Assembly (NCBI GenBank): GCA_017467845.1
Contig: JAFUKH010000091.1
Coordinates: forward strand, 1-36,686
Reading direction: 5' to 3'
Source: Lachnospiraceae bacterium
GTDB taxonomy: Bacteria > Bacillota > Clostridia > Lachnospirales > Lachnospiraceae
DNA length: 36,686 nt
Within the stretch, counting starts at the first letter, position 1, and each line of letters starts with the position of its first letter. This document shows positions 30,487-36,686 of this stretch, in pieces. A program made the position numbers and the translations under genes. The notes beneath the pieces are model-generated. The model searched no databases, had not been told where the DNA came from, and was given only the letters and a program-made list of their open reading frames with translations.

Positions 30487-30969
30487 TCAACGTTTTGTCA
30501 ATTCCAAAAGTGCCTCATATTCCCTCAAATACGCGCCCCGCTTCATTTCATCAGTCTCTGCATACTCCTGGTGCCTACCAAATATCTCTACAGCCTCCTT
30601 AAGCGGTATCCATCTGGTCTCTAACCCTGCTTCCGCCTCCCGCTCTGTCAACGCACGAGTCGTCTCAGAAACAACCTCACAGATAAAATAATGACTTACG
30701 AAAAACCACTCCTCATAATACTCATGAATGGTCAGATATTGGCGGATAGGCTTCACTACATATCCGGTTTCTTCCGCCAGCTCACGTGCGCAACATTCTT
30801 CAAGACCTTCGTCTGATTCCAAACCTCCACCCGGGATAAAATACTGGTCGGTATTTACTTCATAGGTTAACAAAATCTTGCCTTCCGAAAGCACAATTCC
30901 TCTGCATGCCACTCTAGTCTTCGTCTGCTCCGCAAAGCGGTTCTCTCCAAGAATCTCTATTGTTTTCAT
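30487..30969 (-). CDS. Nudix hydrolase
   Basis: The 160-residue protein has a complete Nudix box at 48-70: G-x5-E-x7-REL-x-EE-x-GY (GGLESDE...RELAEETGY), which binds Mg and cleaves nucleoside diphosphates linked to another group. A beta region before it (TRVACRGIVLSEGKILLTYEV) and the FIPGGGLE entry are typical. The substrate is unknown. It is the last gene of a dense minus-strand array, ten bases after a GNAT gene. Confidence 0.93.
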   Translation of the reverse strand: MKTIEILGENRFAEQTKTRVACRGIVLSEGKILLTYEVNTDQYFIPGGGLESDEGLEECCARELAEETGYVVKPIRQYLTIHEYYEEWFFVSHYFICEVVSETTRALTEREAEAGLETRWIPLKEAVEIFGRHQEYAETDEMKRGAYLREYEALLELTKR

Positions 30970-30979
30970 ATATAAACTC

Positions 30980-31483
30980 CTACTTCTTTATCCTTACATA
31001 ATACTTATCTTCATTCTCCGATTCTATGTAACCACCGTTATTCAGCATTACATGTAACGAAGCGGGATTATCTTTATTCACCCTCAAGTAGATTTCATCC
31101 TCAGGAACAATATTTCTTGCAATCTGTAACGTCAGCCTCAGTCCTTCTGTTCCATATCCTTTGCCCCGAAATTCCTTTTTGATAAAGTATCCGATATGTC
31201 CCGCGCCGGTTCTCAGCGATTCACACAGGTAATGGCGTATACGAAACTGTCCAACAATATTCTCATCTTCCCAGAGAAACAAAAACGTTTCCGGCACATA
31301 TCCCTCCGGCAGATTCTCTCCTTTCGCAAATGCAATCATCTCCGGCAACGCCCTTTCTTCAAACTCCTCCCGCGAAATGCCATGGTACGGATTAGTCAGT
31401 CCATTCTCATCAACGGGCATATCCCTAACAAATAAGTATTCTTTCTCAATATCTTCATAATTTGCTTCTTTTATGTACAACAT
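30980..31483 (-). CDS. GNAT-family N-acetyltransferase
   Basis: The 167-residue protein has the GNAT fold. The acetyl-CoA pyrophosphate-binding motif is GHIGYFIKKEFRGKGYGTEGL (R-x-x-G-x-G), followed by IYLRVNKDNPASLHVMLNNGG. The substrate is not evident; related proteins modify small amines or protein N-termini. It is three bases from the nucleoside phosphorylase gene. It shares the GHIGY and C-terminal NNGG layout with the GNAT at 36162, so the two may be distant paralogues. Confidence 0.92.
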   Translation of the reverse strand: MLYIKEANYEDIEKEYLFVRDMPVDENGLTNPYHGISREEFEERALPEMIAFAKGENLPEGYVPETFLFLWEDENIVGQFRIRHYLCESLRTGAGHIGYFIKKEFRGKGYGTEGLRLTLQIARNIVPEDEIYLRVNKDNPASLHVMLNNGGYIESENEDKYYVRIKK

Positions 31484-31486
31484 GAA

Positions 31487-32248
31487 TTATATTACCTCTA
31501 CTAGCTTCTTACAAAGCATCACAAGATCATATCGAATTCCCTGACGGCTTCTCCAGCCTCGATTACTCCACTCCTCCTGGGAGACATCATCGCCACCGTA
31601 TATAAGCGCACCGTATGCAAACCCTCGAAACTGTGAAACAGCTATACATCCTGCCTGCTCCATCTCTACAATCTTGGCACCTTCCTCTTTTCTTCTGGCA
31701 ATTCGTTCCGGCGTCTCTCTAAACATAGCATCCGTGGTCCAAGTAATTCCCCGAATATAAGAAATATCATTTTGCTCGAAATACTGAATGATTCTACCTG
31801 TAACTTCTTTATCGGTATAGATATATCTGGATGGCTCTATGTAATGATAGGAAAAGCCTTCATCCCTGATTGCCCCATCTACCACAAGAATCTGACCAAC
31901 CTCAATATTCTTATCCAGAACTCCGCCGCCACCGCAAAACATCACCTTTCGGATACCCATGGCATGAAATAAGTCCAGATTGCCACCGCAGGCAGGACAC
32001 CCTACTGCTCCAAGGGTAATCAGTACATCTGTATCCACAAAGCGATAGATGAACACAGGATTCTCTCCGCCGATTCTTCTTTCCGGTACGATATCTTCTT
32101 CCGCAATTAACTTCTCTATAACCTCCGGAAAGAATGTGATTACCAGCTTATCTGACGTAAACAACTCATCTGCAAACACAGCAGGATTCAGCTTCGCCAC
32201 CTTCACATCATCAAACTCTAGTATTGGATATTTATTTTCTCTCATCAT
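31487..32248 (-). CDS. nucleoside phosphorylase family protein
   Basis: The 253-residue protein resembles the PNP/uridine phosphorylase (PNP_UDP_1) family: VLITLGAVGCPACGGNLDLFHAMGIRKVMFCGGGGVL forms the phosphate/ribose half, and GAKIVEMEQAGCIAVSQFRGFAYGALIYGGDDVS holds the Met-Glu ribose-binding motif and the base-binding Asp. Such enzymes cleave nucleosides with phosphate. I place the start at the ATG at 32248 (the next codon is also ATG) with a GGAAGGAG region upstream inside the methyltransferase end. It is part of the small-enzyme array. Confidence 0.85.
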   Translation of the reverse strand: MMRENKYPILEFDDVKVAKLNPAVFADELFTSDKLVITFFPEVIEKLIAEEDIVPERRIGGENPVFIYRFVDTDVLITLGAVGCPACGGNLDLFHAMGIRKVMFCGGGGVLDKNIEVGQILVVDGAIRDEGFSYHYIEPSRYIYTDKEVTGRIIQYFEQNDISYIRGITWTTDAMFRETPERIARRKEEGAKIVEMEQAGCIAVSQFRGFAYGALIYGGDDVSQEEWSNRGWRSRQGIRYDLVMLCKKLVEVI

Positions 32249-32256
32249 AGAAGTCC

Positions 32257-33045
32257 CTACTCCTTCCTGCAAATATAAAGCAAATGACTGGAAGCTCCAA
32301 GCAGCTCCCTTTTTTCACAGGTCGCCAAATGATATTTTACAAACAAGTCAAACTCCCCATCGGACATAAAAAAGTCGCTCCGTCCCTCTGCAAGTTCCAT
32401 CACACTGTCTGCCGCTGCTGTTGTTATATATTTCACTCCTTTTCCTGTGAAAAGCCCTTCAAATTCCGCAATATCATATCCTGTAAAAAGCTGCTCTGCA
32501 AAATGCTTTACCTTATAATCCTCAGCAAAATTCTCCTCCAGCCCTGCTGCCAGACTTCCATCCAGATAATTGTCAAATAAAATGGCATACACGGATAGAA
32601 ATGCCACAAAAATGACTCCGCCTTTCTTGGTAACTCTGATAGCCTCATCCAATGCCTTCTGTACATCCCACTCCTCATAAAGATGATACATAGGTCCAAA
32701 TACTAATGTCATACCAAATGTGTCATCTTCAAATCTACTTAAATCCAGCGCATCCCCTTGAAAGGCCTGTATATTTTCAAGTCCCTCGCTATTTTGCTTC
32801 AACACTTCCAGATTCCGCTCTACCAGCTCTATGGCTGCCACCTCATATCCCTCTTTTGCCAAAGCAATGGAATATCTTCCCGTACCGGCACCTATTTCCA
32901 GAATTTTATCCCCTTCTTTTACAAACCGGTGTATATAATTCATAGTGGTTAAATACTCCAACTGCCCCTGTCTGCTCCGCCCCAATCGAATATCTTCATT
33001 GATTTCATTGTAAAAACTATTTACTATCTCTACTCGTTTGCTCAT
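32257..33045 (-). CDS. class I SAM-dependent methyltransferase
   Basis: The 262-residue protein has the Rossmann methyltransferase fold: motif I ILEIGAGTGRYSIALA, motif II acidic AIELVERNLEV, motif for the adenine region AFQGDALDLSRF and motif IV TLVFGPMYHLYE. The substrate is unknown and the family is broad. The start is set at the ATG at 33045 (MSKRVEIVNSFYN), with AAGGAG eight bases upstream; 24 bases further up there is an alternative start without support. It follows the small unassigned gene by 27 bases. Confidence 0.92.
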   Translation of the reverse strand: MSKRVEIVNSFYNEINEDIRLGRSRQGQLEYLTTMNYIHRFVKEGDKILEIGAGTGRYSIALAKEGYEVAAIELVERNLEVLKQNSEGLENIQAFQGDALDLSRFEDDTFGMTLVFGPMYHLYEEWDVQKALDEAIRVTKKGGVIFVAFLSVYAILFDNYLDGSLAAGLEENFAEDYKVKHFAEQLFTGYDIAEFEGLFTGKGVKYITTAAADSVMELAEGRSDFFMSDGEFDLFVKYHLATCEKRELLGASSHLLYICRKE

Positions 33046-33072
33046 ATATTTTCTTCTCCTTATGGACATTCC

Positions 33073-33402
33073 CTATTCCAGCCTCTTATAAACGGAAAAC
33101 ACATTATTTTGAATGCAGGAACTTGCCTTAATCACAGCCTCATAATCAATCTCTACAATCGTCTTCAATTCCTCAAACAAAAAGGGCTGAAACCGCGGAT
33201 GCTCTGACATAATCAAAAACGCAGTATTTTCATCAATCCGAACCGCAAGCCCTATATCATCATAAAAAGGTCCCATGTCCGTGGTTATCAGTAGTATCTC
33301 CTCTATCTGCTCCTTCACAAAGAAATACTCTTTCTCTTCCGCTTTTGCTTCCAGTCTTCCATTATTTATACCAATCGTATCTGTACTGTTTATTCTAATC
33401 AT
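33073..33402 (-). CDS. small protein of unknown function
   Basis: This is a 109-residue soluble protein with no family recognised. It starts MIRINSTDTIGINNGRL and contains a likely beta-rich core (EYFFVKEQIEEILLITTDMG; DDIGLAVRIDENTAFLIMSEHP) and a C-terminal helix. The start at 33402 has GAGGG five bases upstream; the TTG at 33414 overlaps that site. It sits between the P-loop kinase and methyltransferase genes in the array. Confidence 0.75.
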   Translation of the reverse strand: MIRINSTDTIGINNGRLEAKAEEKEYFFVKEQIEEILLITTDMGPFYDDIGLAVRIDENTAFLIMSEHPRFQPFLFEELKTIVEIDYEAVIKASSCIQNNVFSVYKRLE

Positions 33403-33437
33403 ATCTTCCCTCAACTCCTTATATCCACGCCAAATAC

Positions 33438-34043
33438 CTACTTCACTCCAAATCGATATTCCTTTTCTTCCTTATCATTTGCCACCAATTGAAACTTCTT
33501 GATAATCATATCTGCAACTTCATTCGGTTCAAGATGTGTGTTATCAAATTTAATATGATTCTCAAACCAAAACTCATCACTGCCTGAGTTCAGTTTATGG
33601 TTTTCTGCACAACGCAAAAGCTCTGATTTGCTCCATTCAACATCTCTTTTCGAGGCTTTCATTTCCATTCGATGAGGCGTCTCATTTCTCTCAAGTCTGG
33701 TTTGAAGGTCTGCACTCAGCTCCACAAAATAGAAGTTTCCTCCGCCGGCCTCAAAGGAATTCGCTAAGTTTGTCAGATACTCCCTTTCCGGCTCCATCTC
33801 AAATGCGCAGACATAAGTGAATATCAAATCTACATTGTGCTTTATTGCCAGCTCAAATGCTTTTTCCCTAAAGATTGCATTAAACTCACGCTGCGCCGGT
33901 GTTGCAAAACCAAATATCTTATCCGATATCTCAATACTATCATGATTCATCATCAGATTATACTTTATTTTATCTCTTAAGCTTTCTGCAACGGTCATCT
34001 TCCCTACCGCCTGCGGTCCACATATTATTATTAGATTTGCCAT
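33438..34043 (-). CDS. P-loop kinase-like protein
   Basis: The 201-residue protein has an N-terminal Walker A motif at about 9-17 (IIICGPQAVGKMTVAESL), in the style of AAA_33/shikimate kinase-like small-molecule kinases. It has a possible Walker B region (DLIFTYVCAFE) and a lid region rich in Arg and Lys (RLERNETPHRMEMKASKRDVEWSK). The substrate is unknown. GGAGG lies nine bases before the ATG. The carboxy end (about 185-201) is charged and not obviously part of the fold. Confidence 0.82.
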   Translation of the reverse strand: MANLIIICGPQAVGKMTVAESLRDKIKYNLMMNHDSIEISDKIFGFATPAQREFNAIFREKAFELAIKHNVDLIFTYVCAFEMEPEREYLTNLANSFEAGGGNFYFVELSADLQTRLERNETPHRMEMKASKRDVEWSKSELLRCAENHKLNSGSDEFWFENHIKFDNTHLEPNEVADMIIKKFQLVANDKEEKEYRFGVK

Positions 34044-34075
34044 ACTGCATTACCTCCGTGATTTCAGCTATTTTT

Positions 34076-34597
34076 CTATATAGGGCACTCAAACAGGTAG
34101 CAAACTTCCTCTTCTTCGCGTCCTCCAATGTTTATCATCCTTTTGTCAACAATCACTCCACCCATATGTTCATAATATCCGCAAGTAGGATTATTTCTTA
34201 AACACCACAGATAAAAACTCGAATGATTGCATTCCGACTTAATAAACGTCATAATTCTTTGCCCCAAACCTTGTCCATGAAAGGATTTTCTAAGATACAA
34301 TCCTTGAATTTCCATTGGTGCATAATCCTCTCGTGCCTTAGACATATCAAATAAACCAATAATCCTATTTTCGTACTCCAACACATACTGATATCCACCT
34401 GTTAGCTGATACATTTTTTCAAAACGATCCATATTTTTCTGCTCATCCAATGCATCCAGATAACTGTCTGCAATCAGACCTCTATATGTTTCCTGCCAAC
34501 AGTGATAGTGGCAAGAACCCATTTCCTTCACATCAGAAGGCTTCGCTTTCCTTATTACCGCATCATTATTCTTCATTTTCCTATGTTCTCTTTCCAT
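34076..34597 (-). CDS. GNAT-family N-acetyltransferase
   Basis: The 173-residue protein has the GNAT core: VIRKAKPSDVKEMGSCHYHCWQETY at the start, then YENRIIGLFDMS, the acetyl-CoA loop LYLRKSFHGQGLGQRIM and LWCLRNNPTCGYYEHMGG near the end. The substrate is unknown. The start at 34597 has only a weak ribosome site; an internal ATG at 34576 (MKNNDAVIRKA) is an alternative with AGGAAA close by. It begins six bases after the transglutaminase-like stop. Confidence 0.9.
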   Translation of the reverse strand: MEREHRKMKNNDAVIRKAKPSDVKEMGSCHYHCWQETYRGLIADSYLDALDEQKNMDRFEKMYQLTGGYQYVLEYENRIIGLFDMSKAREDYAPMEIQGLYLRKSFHGQGLGQRIMTFIKSECNHSSFYLWCLRNNPTCGYYEHMGGVIVDKRMINIGGREEEEVCYLFECPI

Positions 34598-34603
34598 CTT
34601 TCT

Positions 34604-35467
34604 TTACTTTTCTATCCTAATTACCCTCTCTATATTTTTGATTGTTTTTTGTATGCAATCCATTAATTCTGTCAAATAATCGCTTCTGTACTCTTCCGGT
34701 ATGTTTTCGACCTCATACTCTTGACTGTACTGTTCATAATCCCATATATTCTGTGCAACCTTGATTGAAAAACTATAATACTCTTTTCCGTTCTGCATCC
34801 TACAGACAATAGGTGAACAAGCAGTATCTTTGGTATAAACAAATAAATTAACATATAGCTGATAATCCTCTACCTTATTAAGAACCAACAGATAAAAAAC
34901 ACTCACCAATGTATCTTCTGTTTGCCTAATTATATGCTCATGAATCCATGGTGCATAGTATAACCCAGCAAATTCAGGATTCCCCATACTTGATGCGTAC
35001 TCTATCCAATATGCTTCTTCCTTTTTCATTCTCTCTAAAAAATCATTTGCACCAAGCACCTCATATTCTCTGTGTTGGCAATCAAAACCATTCCACTTCC
35101 TATATGGTAATGTTGCATCCACAAGTTTCCATTTTTCCCCATCTCGCACCGCTACACAAATATGATCCTGCGGATTCCCGTAACAATCCTCTTTTAAATA
35201 CGCATATTTTGCCTCATATCCAAGAGCTGTTAATACAGAAACAATTAAATTCGAAAAATCTCCACACGTTCCGGCTCTCATCTCTAAAACATCCAAATCA
35301 CTTCTTTGCAATGGATATAAGGGTGCATTCAGCCTTGTATAGGATACATTCTGGTCAAACCACTTAAATAATTCATGTATGACCACTTCTAATGATTTAT
35401 CATGTAATCCTAACAACTCTATAAATTCCTTTATTCTGGAATCGGTTGGATGTATGTACTTTTCCAT
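34604..35467 (-). CDS. transglutaminase-like (papain-fold) protein
   Basis: The 287-residue protein has a transglutaminase-like core (about 55-125) with the catalytic triad in order: Cys68 in EMRAGTCGDFSNLIV, His102 in NPQDHICVAV and Asp117 in WKLVDATLP. The rest (about 130-287) is unassigned and could be a second domain. No signal peptide is seen, so it is probably cytoplasmic, where family members act as peptidases or crosslinking enzymes. AGGAG lies nine bases before the ATG. The gene is in the array between HAD and GNAT genes. Confidence 0.85.
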   Translation of the reverse strand: MEKYIHPTDSRIKEFIELLGLHDKSLEVVIHELFKWFDQNVSYTRLNAPLYPLQRSDLDVLEMRAGTCGDFSNLIVSVLTALGYEAKYAYLKEDCYGNPQDHICVAVRDGEKWKLVDATLPYRKWNGFDCQHREYEVLGANDFLERMKKEEAYWIEYASSMGNPEFAGLYYAPWIHEHIIRQTEDTLVSVFYLLVLNKVEDYQLYVNLFVYTKDTACSPIVCRMQNGKEYYSFSIKVAQNIWDYEQYSQEYEVENIPEEYRSDYLTELMDCIQKTIKNIERVIRIEK

Positions 35468-35481
35468 TTTTCACTTCTCCT

Positions 35482-36117
35482 CTAAGCGTAGCTTCCGAAT
35501 TCTTCCAGTATGCATTCAAGCTCTGCGAAAGAATTCACTATCGTCCCGCCATACTCTTCATTATCCCGATTAAACAAAACCGGTTGAATCCCCAATTCTG
35601 CTGCCACTTCCAGATTCTTCACACTATTATCAATAAACAGACACTCCTCCGGAGCCCTACCCATTCTATCCAGCGTCAGCTCATATATCCTTTTCTCCGG
35701 CTTACGGCATCTTACATCGCCACTGACAATCTTATCCGAGAAATATTTGTTTAACTGGTAGTACTCCGTAATATAGCTACTCCACTGAGACACATCATTA
35801 GACAAAAGAACAAACTCATACTGCTTATAATACTTTTCTGCGAAAGGAACAAATCCCTTATCCAGCGTCAAATAATTCTCAATATAATCTCTCATATGAT
35901 ACTGTGGATTCTCATATCCCAGCATGGAAAGAAACTCGTCCGAAGTAAATTCTCCCAGCCCTGCCCTGGTAAAAAGCTGTTCTTCTTTAAACTGTCTCTT
36001 TAACCTTTCGTGCTCCGCACTATCAAAATATTTAAATGTATATGGAATAAATTTCCCTTTGCTCTCTTCCAGAATCACACCATACATATCAATCAAAATC
36101 GTAGATATCTTCTTCAT
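35482..36117 (-). CDS. HAD-superfamily hydrolase
   Basis: The 211-residue protein has HAD motifs. Motif I is LIDMYGVIL (Asp10, with Tyr12 in place of the second Asp), motif II is FVLLSNDVSQW, motif III Lys is in CRKPEKRIYEL and motif IV is CLFIDNSVKNLE. A DxYG motif I is seen in haloacid dehalogenase-type members, while phosphatases normally have DxD, so the reaction could differ from a phosphatase. The cap region is alpha-helical (about 18-90). GAGGGG precedes the ATG. It lies 14 bases before the transglutaminase-like gene. Confidence 0.88.
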   Translation of the reverse strand: MKKISTILIDMYGVILEESKGKFIPYTFKYFDSAEHERLKRQFKEEQLFTRAGLGEFTSDEFLSMLGYENPQYHMRDYIENYLTLDKGFVPFAEKYYKQYEFVLLSNDVSQWSSYITEYYQLNKYFSDKIVSGDVRCRKPEKRIYELTLDRMGRAPEECLFIDNSVKNLEVAAELGIQPVLFNRDNEEYGGTIVNSFAELECILEEFGSYA

Positions 36118-36161
36118 ACACTCCCCTCACAATCACCTAATATTCCTGCGCCTCTCCAAAG

Positions 36162-36686
36162 TCACTGTTTCCGAATGACATATCTCTGTACGACCTCCTT
36201 GTAGATATCACTGTAGAATTCTTCCTCTAGCTCCCCACCAGCATTCTGAATTACCTTTGCCGAAGCAATATTCACCTTGTCACAGGTCACAAGCACATCC
36301 CTAATTCCAATGATATTGCACACATTCACCGCTTCTCTTAGCATATCCGTTGCATAATGTTTTTGCCTCTCTGTAGGACGAATACTGTACCCAATATGTC
36401 CACCCTCCGTTCGGAGAAAATCATTCAGCGCCAAGCGAATATTCACCATGCCCACGATGCGATTATCCTCTTCCCTCACGTAAAAGTAAGTCAAAGCCGG
36501 AACCCTAGGCTTTACGATATTCGCGATATCCATATCTGCCAGAACCTTCTGAAGCCAAGCCTCGTAGGTTGCGTCTTCCAGGTAATCATCCAATGCCCCG
36601 CTGCCGTTGACCTCAGAACCATATTGCTTGAATTCATTTATGTATTCGATTGCCTGTTCCTTGTAGTTAATATTTGGAAGTACTAA
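36162..36686 (-). CDS. GNAT-family N-acetyltransferase, 5' end beyond the window
   Basis: The reading frame is open to the right edge of the window, giving at least 174 residues that begin ...LVLPNINYKEQAIEYINEF; the true start is outside. A TTG at 36593 is unlikely to be the start because homologous sequence continues upstream. The acetyl-CoA motif is GHIGYSIRPTERQKHYATDML, where the usual G of R-x-x-G-x-A is His. NIASAKVIQNAGGELEEEFY is the typical end. It is the most upstream visible member of the array, 44 bases before the HAD gene. Confidence 0.88.
   Translation of the reverse strand, partial: LVLPNINYKEQAIEYINEFKQYGSEVNGSGALDDYLEDATYEAWLQKVLADMDIANIVKPRVPALTYFYVREEDNRIVGMVNIRLALNDFLRTEGGHIGYSIRPTERQKHYATDMLREAVNVCNIIGIRDVLVTCDKVNIASAKVIQNAGGELEEEFYSDIYKEVVQRYVIRKQ

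Noticed and set aside
30487-36686. Integron-like cassette array
   Set aside because: Intergenic gaps are too short (3-44 bases) for attC sites, and no palindromic repeat recurs between the genes.

Overview
The window reads as a chromosomal segment of an anaerobic, low-to-moderate GC Firmicute, most likely a Lachnospiraceae (Clostridia). The evidence is the six-gene rnfCDGEAB operon, a biotin-dependent Na+-pumping decarboxylase operon with separate subunits, the cmk-ispH-rpsA gene order next to a BaiN/HI0933-type flavoprotein, a CotH-type lipoprotein, a SleB-like hydrolase, and strong GGAGG ribosome binding sites. I cannot name the genus. No rRNA, tRNA, insertion sequence or CRISPR array was seen. 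Nearly all genes lie on the minus strand.

Layout. 1-755: gene-poor edge with a small holin-like peptide gene and several hairpins. 756-4190 (minus): thrC, a small membrane protein and an orphan OmpR-type response regulator, plus a SleB-like hydrolase. 4292-5083 (plus): an AP2-type protein with a degenerate HNH-like centre, divergent from the hydrolase. 5121-11276 (minus): rnfCDGEAB followed by a GH25-like membrane-anchored protein. 11413-12516 (plus): a YprB-like RNase H-fold exonuclease, ending in a bidirectional terminator. 12566-18755 (minus): tetR-rpiR-flavoprotein-cmk-ispH-rpsA-cheR, apparently one long transcription unit. 18879-19922: a REC-HD-GYP c-di-GMP phosphodiesterase. 20122-25622 (minus): the decarboxylase operon (acyl-CoA carboxyltransferase, gamma, biotin carrier, beta pump, OadA-type carboxyltransferase). 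25770-29186: a D,D-carboxypeptidase and a CotH lipoprotein. 29620-30396: a PD-(D/E)XK-like protein with its own promoter. 30487-36686: a tightly packed co-directional array of small enzymes (GNAT x3, HAD, transglutaminase-like, P-loop kinase, methyltransferase, nucleoside phosphorylase, Nudix) entering from beyond the right edge.

How the parts fit. Rnf (ferredoxin:NAD+ oxidoreductase) and the decarboxylase are both ion-translocating membrane machines, so this region is central to ion-coupled energy conservation. The decarboxylase operon encodes two carboxyltransferases of different specificity around one biotin carrier and one pump. The middle block is translation and isoprenoid housekeeping with a methyltransferase of chemotaxis type attached.

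The strongest unexplained signal is a 162-base element (21601-21762) between oadB and the oadA-type gene. A perfect 13-bp terminal stem encloses four further hairpins with almost no unpaired sequence, consistent with a structured RNA or a folded mobile repeat. Other candidates are the AP2/degenerate-HNH protein, the GH25 homologue lacking its catalytic glutamate, the two-carboxyltransferase operon, the small-enzyme array, and the holin-like peptide whose leader folds into hairpins.
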